Positions 34,753 to 45,249 are shown, numbered from the stretch's first letter. The stretch: DNA of 64,000 bases from Pseudomonas fluorescens (GCF_001307155.1 NZ_CP012830.1:310001-374000), one strand, 5' to 3'. Translations and numbers: made by a program. The notes: a model not told the origin generated them from the sequence alone.

Positions 34753-34807
34753 ACACGTACAACATTCACTCCCTACCGCGTTTCGCTGTGTGCTTTCCGC
34801 TGTAAGT

Positions 34808-34843
34808 GGCGCGCATTCTATGGATGGATTGAGGGGTCGTCAA
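34808..34843 (-). promoter_or_regulatory. Promoter of the tRNA operon
   Basis: On the minus strand TTGACG (34843-34838), 17 bases, TAGAAT (34820-34815), then GC-rich GCGCGCC just before the expected start. This is close to sigma-70 consensus with the GC-rich discriminator typical of stringently controlled stable-RNA promoters. Confidence 0.75.
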
Positions 34844-35110
34844 CCCCCAACTATAAATTTATTTAAATCAATGACTTCGCCCCCCTTTAAGGGGCAATTC
34901 CGGGTTTTCGTCCGACCGGGGTTTGACGCCTATATTCTGTCACTCGCCAAGGCGCTATAGTCCTCTCCAGCAGATGATGGCAATGTGCACCCACCCACAC
35001 ATTGCCTATATAGACAGCGCAAAGGCTCGATCCAACTCGTCGCGCCACCCTATGCGCCCCCAGGCTTAGCCACTACACTCGCACGCAAACCCTATAAAGA
35101 GGTCTTCACG

Positions 35111-35881
35111 GTGACACCACTCATGATCACCCTGCTAGTAATAGTCGGGATCGCAATATTGATCGCCATTGGCTACATGAACCATGTGGTGGAAAACAAT
35201 AAACTGGAAAAGGCCCGCACCAAGGTCGAACTCAATGATCGATTGCGCCGCTGTGGCGAAATCACCGAGACCTTCCCTGGCCAGCTGATGACTCCGGCGC
35301 TCAAGCTGCTGCTGACGCGACTGGAACTCAACGTCTGCCAACGCCTGCTCAATCTGGATAAAACCAATTCGACGGCCAAAGCCCGCATCGAGGAACTGCG
35401 TGCACTGGTCGCACGAGGTGAATCGATTCCGGTCAACAACCCACCGGCACCGATCCAGACTGAAGCCAAGGCCAAGGACGTACGCTTTTTGCTTGAAGCC
35501 TTGCATGGCCAGATCACTCGCGCAGCACAGGACGGTTTCCTGCCAACCAACGAAGCCAAGCGCTGGATTCGTGAAGTTCGCCACATCCTGGTATTGCTGC
35601 ACATCGAGTTCTTCAACAACCTCGGTCAACATGCACTGCAGCAGGAACAACCCGGGCAAGCCCGCCTGGCGTTCGAACGTGGCGTGCAGTACTTGCGTAA
35701 ACAGCAAGACCCGCAGGTTTACAGCGAGCAGTTGCAGTACCTGGAAAAACTGTTGGCGCGTGCCAACTCCATGGTGCTGACCAACATTGCACCGGTGGAA
35801 GGCGAAGTTAACGAGTTGACCGAAGGCCTCAAGGACGTGGAAGCCGACGCAGACTGGAAGAAGAAAGCTATCTACGACTGA
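35111..35881 (+). CDS. Membrane-anchored coiled-coil hypothetical protein
   Basis: 256 residues from a GTG with GAGG about 9 bases upstream, giving the N-terminus MTPLMITLLVIVGIAILIAIGY: one helix (4-24), then a cytoplasmic helical body with heptad-like stretches and a basic region. I recognise it as a conserved pseudomonad protein next to these tRNA genes, but no function is known. Frame stays open upstream to 34985 without a good ribosome site. Confidence 0.75.
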   Translation: MTPLMITLLVIVGIAILIAIGYMNHVVENNKLEKARTKVELNDRLRRCGEITETFPGQLMTPALKLLLTRLELNVCQRLLNLDKTNSTAKARIEELRALVARGESIPVNNPPAPIQTEAKAKDVRFLLEALHGQITRAAQDGFLPTNEAKRWIREVRHILVLLHIEFFNNLGQHALQQEQPGQARLAFERGVQYLRKQQDPQVYSEQLQYLEKLLARANSMVLTNIAPVEGEVNELTEGLKDVEADADWKKKAIYD

Positions 35882-35895
35882 TAGTGGTAACACCC

Positions 35896-36034
35896 GTGGC
35901 GAGGGAGCTTGCTCCCGCTGGGTCGCGAAGCGACCCTCCCCCTTCGCTTAGTTCAGTCAGACCGCAAGTACCGCTGTACAACTGCTGCACCCGAGCACGG
36001 ACCGTGCTGACGGGAGCACAAGCTCCCTCGCCAC
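35896..36034. repeat. REPIN, GTGGCGAGGGAGC family, copy 2
   Basis: Left arm GTGGCGAGGGAGCTTGCTCC, right arm CGGGAGCACAAGCTCCCTCG with a 2-base insertion (CA) in the palindrome; about 90 bases between. Lies between converging genes. Confidence 0.85.
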
Positions 36035-36040
36035 ACACGC

Positions 36041-38008
36041 TTACAACCTGAAATGCCCCACCATCCCCTTCAGCTCAACCCCCAATTGCGCCAGTTCGAT
36101 ACTCGACGTGGCATTGCCTTGCATGGCCACCGAGGATTGATCGGCACTGGCACGGATGCTGGTCACGCTGCGATTGATCTCTTCGGCAACCGAACTCTGT
36201 TGTTCGGCCGCTGCAGCGATCTGCTGGTTCATCTGCTGAATCAGCGAGACCGCCGCAGCGATACTGCCCAGCGCACTCTCGGTCTGTAGCGCATCACTGA
36301 CGGCGAGCTTGACCAACTCACCGCTGCTCTGTATTTGCTGCACCGACGCCTGCGCAGCTGAACGCAAGGCACTCACCAGACGTTCGATTTCTTCTGTGGA
36401 TTGCTGGGTACGCTTGGCCAGGGCCCGGACTTCATCGGCAACCACGGCAAAGCCCCTGCCCTGCTCACCCGCTCGCGCTGCCTCGATGGCCGCATTGAGT
36501 GCCAGCAGGTTGGTCTGCTCGGCAACGCTCTTGATCACGCTGAGGACAGTGCCAATGTTCTGGATTTCCGCACTGAGGCTTTCGATGCTGGAGCTGGCCG
36601 ACGTCGCCGAGTCAGCCAGTTGCTCGATGCGCTGCATACTCTGACGCACGACCTGCTGACCGGTTTCGACCTTGCCGTCTGCCGTCTGCGCTGCCAGTGC
36701 AGCTTCCTCGGCATTGCGCGCAACGTCATGCACGGTCGCGGTCATCTGATTCATCGCGGTGGCAACTTGCTCGGTCTCTTCTTTCTGGCTGCTGACTTCC
36801 AGGTTGGTCTGCTCGGTCACCGCCGAGAGCGATTGCGCGGAATTCGCAAGCTGCTCGATACCCGCCTGCAAGCCGCTGACAATGCTGCTCAACCCCGCGC
36901 CCATTTGCTGCATGGCCTGCATCAACTGGCCGATTTCATCACGTCGCGTCACCTGCACGGTCGCGCTCAGATCGCCCGCCGCAATTTTCTGGGCGACGAG
37001 AATCACACTGCGCAGTGGCGCAACGATCAAGCGAGTAATCACCCACGCGGCGATCAGCCCGACCAGCAACGCAAGCGCCGAGGACGCAATGATCAACACC
37101 GAATTCTTCTTCAGTTCTGCCTGCATCGACTGGTCCTCGGCCGCGTAAGCCTGGTCGACCCGCTGCACCACTTCGGCGGCGCGCTCATGCAACTGCTGAT
37201 AGACCTTTTTCTCCTGACTCAGCAGTCCCGTGTACTCGGCAAGTTTTTCGCTGAAACTGGCGATATGCCCGGCCACTTCGTTGAGCACTGTCTGGTAGCC
37301 CGCATCCTTGACCGCGCTCTTCAATGCCTCAACCTGGGTCAATGCCTGGTCGGCCTGTTCAATCTTGCCTTGCTCGGCACTTTCATCACTGGCCTTGCGG
37401 CTTTGATCCAGGCGCACTCGCGCCTCATTCATGGCCTGCAACATCAGCCTCGATACCTGACTGACCTGATTGGCCTGCTCGATAAACTCAGCGCCCTCCT
37501 TGCCTTGCGTATCCTTGAGCGCATAAGCACCATCGTCGGCAAGGCCAGCCTGCAGCACATCAAGGTTATTGGCCACGCTGGACACCGACCAACTGGCCAT
37601 TTCCAGCGCCAGTTCCTTGGACTGGGTCAGTTCGACGAATTCATCGAAGGCTTTGCGGTAAGCCCCCAGCGACTGCTCGACATCATTCATCACCGGAACG
37701 TTAGCTGCCGACTGAGCCTTGAGTTGCGTTGCGAGGGCGACCAACGCGTCAACACCCTTGTGCAAGGCATCGACGGTTTTCGGATCACTATGCAAGGCGT
37801 ATTCCTGCTCAAGCAAACGCACCTTGAGCAGGCCACTGTTGAGCGACGACATCTGCTTGAGCCCGTCGAAGCGCTGGCTGATGGTTTGCAAGGACCAGAC
37901 GCCGATAGCGGCCACCACGGCCGTCAACATCAGGACCAGAATAAAACCGACACCCAGTTTTTTTGCCATACCGAGGTTGGCAAAACGTCCTTGCACGGCC
38001 GAAATCAT
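36041..38008 (-). CDS. Methyl-accepting chemotaxis protein
   Basis: 655 residues from ATG at 38008, chosen for a GGGGG ribosome site; three ATGs further upstream lack one. TM1 (about 15-37), a ~255-residue all-helical periplasmic domain of HBM (helical bimodular) size, TM2 (about 300-322), HAMP (to 375), then the signalling domain with [32 protein letters not shown] hairpin tip. The ligand is not predictable; known HBM receptors bind organic acids. No CheR-tethering pentapeptide at the C-terminus. Confidence 0.92.
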   Translation of the reverse strand: MISAVQGRFANLGMAKKLGVGFILVLMLTAVVAAIGVWSLQTISQRFDGLKQMSSLNSGLLKVRLLEQEYALHSDPKTVDALHKGVDALVALATQLKAQSAANVPVMNDVEQSLGAYRKAFDEFVELTQSKELALEMASWSVSSVANNLDVLQAGLADDGAYALKDTQGKEGAEFIEQANQVSQVSRLMLQAMNEARVRLDQSRKASDESAEQGKIEQADQALTQVEALKSAVKDAGYQTVLNEVAGHIASFSEKLAEYTGLLSQEKKVYQQLHERAAEVVQRVDQAYAAEDQSMQAELKKNSVLIIASSALALLVGLIAAWVITRLIVAPLRSVILVAQKIAAGDLSATVQVTRRDEIGQLMQAMQQMGAGLSSIVSGLQAGIEQLANSAQSLSAVTEQTNLEVSSQKEETEQVATAMNQMTATVHDVARNAEEAALAAQTADGKVETGQQVVRQSMQRIEQLADSATSASSSIESLSAEIQNIGTVLSVIKSVAEQTNLLALNAAIEAARAGEQGRGFAVVADEVRALAKRTQQSTEEIERLVSALRSAAQASVQQIQSSGELVKLAVSDALQTESALGSIAAAVSLIQQMNQQIAAAAEQQSSVAEEINRSVTSIRASADQSSVAMQGNATSSIELAQLGVELKGMVGHFRL

Positions 38009-38139
38009 TGCTCGTAACCCCCTTCCCATACTCAATGGCAACACGACCATTTTCTGTTGTTGCAGATTCGCAATGGGGTGCACCCAAGCACAAGCCTTTG
38101 GCGCCGCGATAATGGCAAAAAGCTACGCGTGAGTCGTTT

Positions 38140-39546
38140 TCAGAACGGTCGAAGTCGATCCGGTAAGGCGCACGCCTGAAAAAACGCCTGCGCCCGAGGA
38201 TCGCTGGCATAAGCCACATTGATACGCAGCCAATCGATAGTCTCGCCACTGGGGCTGAAGGCCGTCCTGGAGGACAGCACGATACCGAATGAGTGAGCCA
38301 GCGTGCGCACCCATGCCGATTCGTGCTCTCGTGGTCGGGCCCAAATGTACAACCCGCCCGCAGGCTTGCCGAACACCTCCCAGCCGGCGTCTTCAAGCAC
38401 CAGCAATGTCGCCGCCATATCCCGCTTCAATCGCTGACGCTGGCGCTGTACCAGTTTGCGATAGGCGCCATTGGCCAACAGACTGCTCAGCACCGACTCG
38501 CAAAACCGCGAAGCTCCCAGGCTGGTAATCATCTTCATGTCTGCCAGGCGCGCAATGATTGCAGCGCTGGCCACGACATAACCGACCCGCAGCGAACTGC
38601 TGAGGGTTTTCGAAAAGCTGCCGACATAGACCACGCTCTGACCCGCGTCCATTGCCGCCAGGCGGGTGCCGGCACTGCCCTGGAAGTCAGCGTAGACGTC
38701 ATCCTCGACGATGATTAACTCATGACGCTTGGCCAATTGCAGAATCCGTTGCGCAACGGCGGGTGCCAGGCTACTGCCGGTCGGATTGTGGAACAGGCTA
38801 TTGATGAACAACGCACGGGGATTGTTCGCGCTCAACAAGGCCTCAAGCACTTCAATGTCCGGGCCGCGAGAGGTCCTTGGTACTTCCAGCAACCTGACAC
38901 CATGCAACTTGAGCAGCTTGAACAGATTCGAATACCCCGGACTTTCGACCACCACGCAATCACCCGGCTTGAGCAGCGTCCGTACGATCAGATCAAGCCC
39001 GTGAGTAGCTCCCGTAGTGGTGAGAACCTGGTTCTCATCGACGGTAATACTCATCTGTTGCAAGCGTTTGAGGATCTGTTGGCGCAAGACCGGCAACCCG
39101 TATGAAGGGCTGTAGTTAAACAGTCCGGCCATGTCGGTACGCGAAACCTGGCGAATGGCATAACTGAGATCGTCGCTCTCGCGCCAGCTTTCGGGCAGAC
39201 CACCACGCCCCAGCGGCAACATGCCCAACGGGTCGTCGGCCAACCCGACACTGTTTGCGTCAGCAGCCGTGGGGCCCGATGGGTCAGCGCAACGATGTGT
39301 GGCATCCAAAGGCCCGGCAACGAAAAACCCCGAGCCATGACGCGATGCCAGCACGCCTTGGGCGACCATGCGCTCATACGCCTCGATGACACTGGACTGA
39401 CTGAGCAGGTTTTCCCGGGCCAGTTGTCGAATGGACGGCAAACGCGTTCCGGGCTCAATGGCACTTTGGCGAATCCAGCCAGCGAGGGCATCAACAATTT
39501 GCTGCACGACGGGCACCAACGCCTGCCGATCGATTCTCAATTCCAT
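38140..39546 (-). CDS. MocR-type regulator (GntR HTH + aminotransferase-like)
   Basis: 468 residues from MELRIDRQ. A GntR winged helix (about 8-75; RLPSIRQLARENLLSQSSVIEAYERM) is joined to a class I aminotransferase-like domain. The PLP lysine is in GSFSKTLSSSLRVGY (about 322-336). Such regulators sense PLP or amines. It is in the same direction as the downstream SDR, not divergent, so its target is not obvious here. Confidence 0.9.
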   Translation of the reverse strand: MELRIDRQALVPVVQQIVDALAGWIRQSAIEPGTRLPSIRQLARENLLSQSSVIEAYERMVAQGVLASRHGSGFFVAGPLDATHRCADPSGPTAADANSVGLADDPLGMLPLGRGGLPESWRESDDLSYAIRQVSRTDMAGLFNYSPSYGLPVLRQQILKRLQQMSITVDENQVLTTTGATHGLDLIVRTLLKPGDCVVVESPGYSNLFKLLKLHGVRLLEVPRTSRGPDIEVLEALLSANNPRALFINSLFHNPTGSSLAPAVAQRILQLAKRHELIIVEDDVYADFQGSAGTRLAAMDAGQSVVYVGSFSKTLSSSLRVGYVVASAAIIARLADMKMITSLGASRFCESVLSSLLANGAYRKLVQRQRQRLKRDMAATLLVLEDAGWEVFGKPAGGLYIWARPREHESAWVRTLAHSFGIVLSSRTAFSPSGETIDWLRINVAYASDPRAQAFFQACALPDRLRPF

Positions 39547-39682
39547 GAGAGACCCACTCCAACTGTTTTTCTGGGGCCAGTTAAGCACAGGCGCTCGCAT
39601 GAAGATGTGCGACAACGCCGCTAAAACACCCTCCTCTAACCCCTTGAAACACAATGTCCGGCGCGACGTCGCAGGCAAACCC

Positions 39683-40444
39683 TCAGAACGCCGTCACCCC
39701 GCCATCCACCGCCAGCGAGTGCCCGGTGGTGAACGCCGCCCCATCGCTGCACAGATACAACACCGCACTGGCAATTTCCTCGACCTTGCCGATACGTCCC
39801 ACCGGGTGCATGGCGGCGGCAAAATCGGCTTTCTTCGGATCGGCTTCATAGGCACGACGGAACATGTCGGTGTCGATAACCGCCGGACAGACTGCATTCA
39901 CGCGAATTTTCTTCTTCGCGTATTCGATGGCTGCCGATTTGGTCAGGCCGATGACCGCGTGCTTGGATGCCGCATAGATACTCATCTTCGGCGCGGCGCC
40001 AAGCCCGGCCACCGAAGCGGTATTGACGATCGCGCCGCCACCTTGCGCCAGCATCAGCGGCAGTTGGTACTTCATGCACAACCAGACGCCCTTGACGTTG
40101 ACGCCCATGATCGCGTCGAACTCATCGAGCGTGCCTTCGGCGAGCTTGCCCTTTTCGATTTCGATCCCGGCATTGTTGAAGGCGTAGTCGAGGCGACCAT
40201 AAGTGCTCACCGCCTTCGCCATCAGATTCTGAACATCGCTTTCCTGGGTCACGTTGCACTGCACGAAAACCGCTTCGCCACCGGCAGCCCGAATCAGCTC
40301 GGCGGTACCTTCGCCGCCAGCCACATCAAGGTCCGCGACCACCACTTTCAATCCCTCGGCAGCAAACGCCTGGGCGGTTGCGCGGCCAATACCGGCGGCA
40401 GCCCCTGTCACCAACGCAACCTGGCCGGAAAACGTCATGCTCAT
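39683..40444 (-). CDS. Short-chain dehydrogenase/reductase
   Basis: 253 residues. Rossmann GAAAGIGRA (about 14-22), NNAG (90-93), catalytic Ser-Tyr-Lys with NTASVAGLG, Y-x-x-x-K in YAASKHAV (about 155-162) and the C-terminal GHSLAVDGG are intact: an active classical SDR with NAD(P)H. Substrate unknown. Divergent from the MDR oxidoreductase. Confidence 0.92.
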   Translation of the reverse strand: MSMTFSGQVALVTGAAAGIGRATAQAFAAEGLKVVVADLDVAGGEGTAELIRAAGGEAVFVQCNVTQESDVQNLMAKAVSTYGRLDYAFNNAGIEIEKGKLAEGTLDEFDAIMGVNVKGVWLCMKYQLPLMLAQGGGAIVNTASVAGLGAAPKMSIYAASKHAVIGLTKSAAIEYAKKKIRVNAVCPAVIDTDMFRRAYEADPKKADFAAAMHPVGRIGKVEEIASAVLYLCSDGAAFTTGHSLAVDGGVTAF

Positions 40445-40676
40445 TGTTAGGTCCTCGAAAGATGTGGGTGATCTCGTTCTCGCAGTCTAAGCACCCTGCC
40501 CCGTCACGCGGCAGCACTATCAGAGGGCCGGTTGATTGCTTATGAGTTGCGGTGATGAAGATCCCCGCCCGACTATCACTCCTTTGGATCGGACTGTATT
40601 CGCTGCGTCAGCAAACCTTGCGACAACCGCCATGAGGGTCTATCAATCAGACTTCATTCAACCTTGAGTGCCCGCC

Positions 40677-41681
40677 ATGACTGCCCAGATCAACCGTCAA
40701 TTCCTGCTCGCCAAACGCCCGGTGGGAGCTGCGACCCGCGAGACCTTCACCTATCAACAAGTCCCTGTCGGCGAGCCGGCGGCGGGCCAGATCCTGGTCA
40801 AGAACGAGTACCTGTCGCTGGACCCGGCCATGCGTGGCTGGATGAACGAAGGCAAGTCCTACATCCCGCCTGTGGGCATCGGCGAAGTCATGCGCGCCCT
40901 CGGCGTGGGCAAGGTGATTGCCTCGAACAACCCGGGCTTTGCCGTGGGCGATTACGTCAACGGTGCGCTGGGCGTGCAGGATTACTTCCTTGGGGAGCCT
41001 CGAGGTTTCTATAAGGTCGATCCGAAACTGGCGCCATTGCCGCGTTATTTGTCAGCACTGGGCATGACCGGCATGACCGCTTACTTCGCGCTGCTCGACG
41101 TCGGCGCGCCGAAGGCCGGGGAGACCGTGGTGCTGTCGGGTGCAGCCGGCGCGGTGGGCAGCATTGCCGGGCAGATTGCCAAGATCAAAGGCTGCCGCGT
41201 GGTGGGTATCGCCGGCGGCGCGGACAAGTGCAGGTTCCTGATTGACGAACTGGGCTTCGACGGCGCCATCGACTACAAGCACGAAGACGTGGTTGCCGGC
41301 CTCAAGCGCGAATGCCCGAAAGGCGTAGACGTGTATTTCGATAACGTCGGCGGGGATATTCTCGACGCCGTGCTCAGCCGCCTGAACATGAAGGCCCGCG
41401 TGGTGATCTGCGGCGCCATCAGCCAGTACAACAACAAGGAAGCGGTCAAAGGCCCGGCCAATTATCTATCGCTGCTGGTCAACCGTGCGCGGATGGAGGG
41501 CTTTGTGGTGATGGATTACGCCGCGCAGTTCGCTGCTGCGGGACAGGAAATGGCCGGGTGGATGGCCAAGGGGCAGCTCAAGAGCAAGGAAGACATCGTC
41601 GAAGGGCTGGAGACATTCCCGGAAACGCTGATGAAGCTGTTCAGCGGTGAGAATTTTGGGAAGCTGGTGTTGAAGGTGTAG
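40677..41681 (+). CDS. NADP-dependent zinc-free MDR oxidoreductase
   Basis: 334 residues starting MTAQINRQFLLAKRP. Typical leukotriene-B4-dehydrogenase/CurA-like reductase: GMTGMTAYFALLDVG and the nucleotide-binding SGAAGAVGSIAGQIAK (about 154-169), with VYFDNVGG (about 220). Reduces double bonds of enones in general; substrate here unknown. ATG at 40677 is used; a GTG three codons earlier is possible. Confidence 0.9.
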   Translation: MTAQINRQFLLAKRPVGAATRETFTYQQVPVGEPAAGQILVKNEYLSLDPAMRGWMNEGKSYIPPVGIGEVMRALGVGKVIASNNPGFAVGDYVNGALGVQDYFLGEPRGFYKVDPKLAPLPRYLSALGMTGMTAYFALLDVGAPKAGETVVLSGAAGAVGSIAGQIAKIKGCRVVGIAGGADKCRFLIDELGFDGAIDYKHEDVVAGLKRECPKGVDVYFDNVGGDILDAVLSRLNMKARVVICGAISQYNNKEAVKGPANYLSLLVNRARMEGFVVMDYAAQFAAAGQEMAGWMAKGQLKSKEDIVEGLETFPETLMKLFSGENFGKLVLKV

Positions 41682-41690
41682 CCCAAAAGC

Positions 41691-41782
41691 ATCGCGGGCA
41701 AGCCTTGCTCCTACAGGTCATCTGTCGGTCGCATCATCCGCGCACGACATCCATAGATGTAGGAGCAAGGCTTGCCCGCGAT
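41691..41782. repeat. REPIN, TGTAGGAGCAAGGC family, copy 2
   Basis: ATCGCGGGCAAGCCTTGCTC at the left and its mirror at the right, in the outward orientation opposite to copy 1. Between the converging MDR gene and pyrF. Confidence 0.88.
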
Positions 41783-41801
41783 TGGTTTTACCGGGCTGCG
41801 C

Positions 41802-42500
41802 TTAAGCCAGTTCGGCCACGACGTCGGCCAAGGCCTTGGCCGGGTCGGCTGCCTGACTGATCGGACGGCCGATCACCAGATAGTCGGAACCGGCATCCAG
41901 GGCCTGGCGCGGTGTCAGGATGCGACGCTGATCGTCCTGGGCGCTGCCCGCCGGACGGATCCCCGGCGTCACCAGTTGCAGCGACGGATGCGCCGCTTTC
42001 AACGCCGAGGCCTCGAGCGCCGAGCACACCAGGCCATCCATCCCGGCTTTTTCTGCTAGTGCCGCCAGACGCAATACTTGCTCCTGTGGCTCGATGTCCA
42101 GGCCAATCCCGGCCAGATCCTCACGCTCCATGCTGGTCAGCACGGTCACGCCGATCAACAGTGGTTTAGGACCGCTGCGCTGGTCGAGCACCTCGCGACA
42201 GGCCGCCATCATGCGCAGGCCGCCGGAACAATGCACGTTGACCATCCACACGCCCATTTCCGCAGCCGCCTTGACGGCCATCGCGGTGGTGTTCGGAATG
42301 TCATGGAATTTAAGGTCGAGAAACACCTCGAAGCCCTTGTCACGCAAGGTCCCGACGATTTCCGAAGCGCAGCTGGTGAACAGTTCCTTACCGACTTTGA
42401 CCCGGCACAGTTTCGGGTCCAACTGGTCGGCCAGCTTCAGTGCGGCGTCACGGGTAGGGAAATCCAGGGCGACGATGATAGGAGTCTGGCAGGCGGACAT
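41802..42500 (-). CDS. pyrF: Orotidine 5'-phosphate decarboxylase
   Basis: 232 residues. The catalytic DxKxxD motif is in [12 protein letters not shown] (Asp61-Lys63-...Asp66 region). It produces UMP in pyrimidine synthesis. ATG at 42500 ([18 protein letters not shown]) is the usual start; the frame extends further upstream without a site. Monocistronic. Confidence 0.96.
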   Translation of the reverse strand: MSACQTPIIVALDFPTRDAALKLADQLDPKLCRVKVGKELFTSCASEIVGTLRDKGFEVFLDLKFHDIPNTTAMAVKAAAEMGVWMVNVHCSGGLRMMAACREVLDQRSGPKPLLIGVTVLTSMEREDLAGIGLDIEPQEQVLRLAALAEKAGMDGLVCSALEASALKAAHPSLQLVTPGIRPAGSAQDDQRRILTPRQALDAGSDYLVIGRPISQAADPAKALADVVAELA

Positions 42501-42794
42501 GAGTGGGCTCTCAGGCAAGTCGAAATCGGCGCGCATTGTAGCGGAACGCGAGCCCGTCCGGGACCCGATGATCGGTAAATCATCTTCAACAGTGCCGGTT
42601 GGTGGATGATAAGCCCTGCACGCCTGGCAATTGTGTCGAAACAGATACACTCACGACACGCCCTCAACACCGCCCAAGGCTACCCTCGCCAACCGCAAGA
42701 CTTCCTACAGCACTTCCCGCCTCACGGCCGGACGCCTTATGCTGAAGCCACAACCTCGCAGCCCATCTTTTGTGGTTGGCAGCCTCTCTGGCAG

Positions 42795-43571
42795 ATGAAC
42801 GTACGCATGCAAAATAGCCCTGCTCCTCTGAACGATGATCAAAAAGCCCCCGCAGCCGGCGAAGACAAACGCTGGAACACCCGCGCGCTGATCGTTGACG
42901 ACGACGTTCCAATCCGCGAACTGCTGATCGACTACCTGGCCCGTTTCAACATCCTCGCCAGCGGCGTTACCGACGGCGCCGCCATGCGTCTGGCTCTGCA
43001 AGCGGAGCATTACGACGTGGTGGTGCTGGACCTGATGCTGCCCGGCGAAGACGGTCTGTCGCTGTGCCGCTGGTTGCGCGCCGAATCGGACATCCCGATC
43101 CTGATGCTCACCGCCCGCTGCGAACCCACCGACCGCATCATCGGCCTGGAACTGGGGGCCGACGATTACATGGCCAAGCCGTTCGAGCCACGAGAGCTGG
43201 TCGCACGGATTCAAACCATCCTGCGCCGCGTACGCGATGACCGTACCGAACAACGCGCCAACATTCGCTTCGACAACTGGCGCCTCAATAGCGTGCTGCG
43301 TCAGTTGATCTCCGTCGATGGCCTGGTGGTGCCGCTGTCGAACGCCGAATTCCGCTTGCTCTGGGTATTCATCGAACGCCCGCGACGGGTGCTCAGCCGT
43401 GAGCAATTACTGGATGCCGCCCGTGGACGCTCGATCGAAGCGTTCGATCGCAGTATCGATCTGCTGGTCTCGCGCCTGCGACAAAAGCTCGGTGACGACC
43501 CCAAATCGCCTCAGTTGATCAAAACCGTTCGCGGCGAAGGTTACCTGTTCGACGCCCGAGACATCGGCTGA
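42795..43571 (+). CDS. OmpR-type response regulator
   Basis: 258 residues (254 if the ATG at 42807 is used; neither start has a strong ribosome site). Receiver domain with DDD pair in ALIVDDDVP, phospho-acceptor Asp in VVVLDLMLPG, Lys in MAKPF; C-terminal winged helix (about 165-255; RVLSREQLLDAARGR). Pairs with the kinase whose ATG overlaps its stop by one base. Target genes unknown. Confidence 0.92.
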   Translation: MNVRMQNSPAPLNDDQKAPAAGEDKRWNTRALIVDDDVPIRELLIDYLARFNILASGVTDGAAMRLALQAEHYDVVVLDLMLPGEDGLSLCRWLRAESDIPILMLTARCEPTDRIIGLELGADDYMAKPFEPRELVARIQTILRRVRDDRTEQRANIRFDNWRLNSVLRQLISVDGLVVPLSNAEFRLLWVFIERPRRVLSREQLLDAARGRSIEAFDRSIDLLVSRLRQKLGDDPKSPQLIKTVRGEGYLFDARDIG

Positions 43572-44611
43572 TGCGTGCGCGCTTCGATACGCTGTTCGGC
43601 CGCCTGTTTGGCGTGCTGTTGCTGGCGATTATCCTGGCGCACCTTCTGGCGTTCTTCTGGTTTCACCATTACGGCCATCCCCCGCCCCCTCCACCGCCGG
43701 AGTTTTCCGCCGGGTTCAATGGGCAGCCGCCACCGCCCTTCAAACACAGGCCACCGCGACCCTGGTTTGGCGGGCCGATCGTACCGCTGACCTTTCAGCT
43801 TATCTCGTTGGTGATTGCCGCCTGGTACGGCGCAAAGCTGCTCTCCCGGCCGATTCAACGCCTGAGCGCGGCCGCCGAAAGCCTCAGCGAAAACCTCGAC
43901 AGTCCACCGCTTGATGAGTCCGGCCCCCGAGAGTCACGGCAGGCGGCGCATACTTTCAACCTGATGCAGAAGCGTATCCGTGAGCAGGTGCAGCAGCGCT
44001 CGCGGATGCTCGGCGCCGTTTCCCATGACCTGCGTACGCCACTGTCGCGGCTCAAGTTGCGCCTGGAGCAGATCGACGACATCAAGCTGCAAGGGCAGAT
44101 GCGGCAGGACCTCGACGACATGATTCGCATGCTCGATGCGACCCTCAGCTACCTGCACGAACAACGTACCAGCGAAGCCCTGCAGTGGATGGACGTGCAG
44201 GCGCTGATCGAATCACTCTGCGAAAACGCCCAGGATCAAGGCGCTGACGTGCAGGCCAGTGGGCACTGCGCACCGTTGCAGGTTCAACCGATGGCCCTGC
44301 GGTCGTGCATCAACAACTTGCTGGACAATGCCTTGCGGTACGCCGGCCAGGCTCTGATCACCCTTGAAGACAGCCGTGAACAGTTGATCATTCGAGTGAT
44401 CGACCATGGCCCGGGGATCAACGCCGACAAACGCGAAGCCGTGTTCGAGCCGTTCTTTCGCCTGGAAGGTTCACGCAATCGCAACTCTGGCGGCATTGGA
44501 CTGGGCATGACCATCGCCCGCGAAGCTGCTCAACGGCTGGGCGGAGCATTAAGCCTGGAAGAAACCCCGGGCGGCGGCCTGACTGCCGTGGTCTGCCTGC
44601 CACGGGTCTGA
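43571..44611 (+). CDS. Sensor histidine kinase with Pro/His-rich periplasmic loop
   Basis: 346 residues. TM1 (about 11-31), a short ~40-residue periplasmic loop (32-72) that is mostly Pro with several His, TM2 (73-92), HAMP, HisKA with VSHDLRTPLSR (about 150-160) and HATPase with N box LLDNALRYAG and GGIGLGM. Such short loops rarely hold a folded domain; the His and Pro richness may suit metal or envelope sensing. Operon with the response regulator. Confidence 0.9.
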   Translation: MRARFDTLFGRLFGVLLLAIILAHLLAFFWFHHYGHPPPPPPPEFSAGFNGQPPPPFKHRPPRPWFGGPIVPLTFQLISLVIAAWYGAKLLSRPIQRLSAAAESLSENLDSPPLDESGPRESRQAAHTFNLMQKRIREQVQQRSRMLGAVSHDLRTPLSRLKLRLEQIDDIKLQGQMRQDLDDMIRMLDATLSYLHEQRTSEALQWMDVQALIESLCENAQDQGADVQASGHCAPLQVQPMALRSCINNLLDNALRYAGQALITLEDSREQLIIRVIDHGPGINADKREAVFEPFFRLEGSRNRNSGGIGLGMTIAREAAQRLGGALSLEETPGGGLTAVVCLPRV

Positions 44612-44680
44612 ACAGACTCTGTGTGCTGATTCGTACAAATTCCACATACCCACGACAACTGCTCCCTCGAGGTTGCATGG

Positions 44681-44703
44681 GCCGGTGCCTTCACCGGTTT
44701 TAT
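44681..44703 (+). terminator. Terminator after the sensor kinase
   Basis: CCGGTG-CCTT-CACCGG followed by TTTTA, 70 bases after the kinase stop and 20 before the EF-hand gene. Short stem, moderate strength. Confidence 0.65.
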
Positions 44704-44722
44704 CCATCCAGGGAGTGAGCCC

Positions 44723-45127
44723 ATGATCGGCAGCGTCAGCAGTAACTCCAGCTATACCAGCGCCACCAGTGCGGCCTATACCGCCCGACTCCAGCAGCGT
44801 CAGAAAGAGTTGTTTGCCAAGCTCGACACGAATGGTGATGGCAGCATCAGCACCAGCGAACTGAGTAGCGCCCTGGCCGCAACCTCGTCCACCAGCAGCA
44901 CCGACAATGGTGCGGCCCTGCTGAAGATGCTCGACACGGACAACAGCGGCGGCGTCAGCAGCGACGAATTGAAAGCGGCGCTGCAAACGGGCAGCAGCCA
45001 GAACAGCGGCACCATCGATCAAGGCGCAGTAGCCGAGGCGCTGAGCAAATTGATCGTCAGCATGAACCAGCAGTACTCGCAGGCCAATACCCTGAACTCA
45101 AGCAAAAACCTGAGCGCCGCGGCCTGA
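44723..45127 (+). CDS. EF-hand calcium-binding protein
   Basis: 134 residues, Ser/Thr-rich, with two canonical EF-hand loops: DTNGDGSISTSE (about 35-46) and DTDNSGGVSSDE (about 72-83). No signal peptide. CAGGGAG ribosome site 8 bases before the ATG. Probably binds calcium; the role is unknown. It follows the two-component pair but behind a hairpin, so linkage is uncertain. Confidence 0.88.
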   Translation: MIGSVSSNSSYTSATSAAYTARLQQRQKELFAKLDTNGDGSISTSELSSALAATSSTSSTDNGAALLKMLDTDNSGGVSSDELKAALQTGSSQNSGTIDQGAVAEALSKLIVSMNQQYSQANTLNSSKNLSAAA

Positions 45128-45144
45128 GGCTATTGAACTCATAA

Positions 45145-45240
45145 CCTGTGGCGAGGGAGCTTGCTCCCGCTGGACTGCGTAGCAGTCCCATTTTTAGGGC
45201 CGCTTCGCGCCCCAGCGGGAGCAAGCTCCCTCGCCACAGG
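45145..45240. repeat. REPIN, GTGGCGAGGGAGC family, copy 3
   Basis: Perfect mirror arms CCTGTGGCGAGGGAGCTTGC and its complement at the two ends. Between the EF-hand gene and the converging AI-2E gene. Confidence 0.9.
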
Positions 45241-45249
45241 TTCAGTATT

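Noticed and set aside
34923..34961. Promoter for the gene at 35111
   Set aside because: TTGACG and TATAGT are present but their spacing (27 bases) does not fit.
35896..36034. REPIN hairpin as terminator for the chemoreceptor gene
   Set aside because: No U-run follows the stem in the needed direction, so only a repeat is claimed.
36401..38017. 538-codon plus-strand open frame over the chemoreceptor
   Set aside because: Pure antisense shadow of the methyl-accepting protein, without domain or ribosome site.
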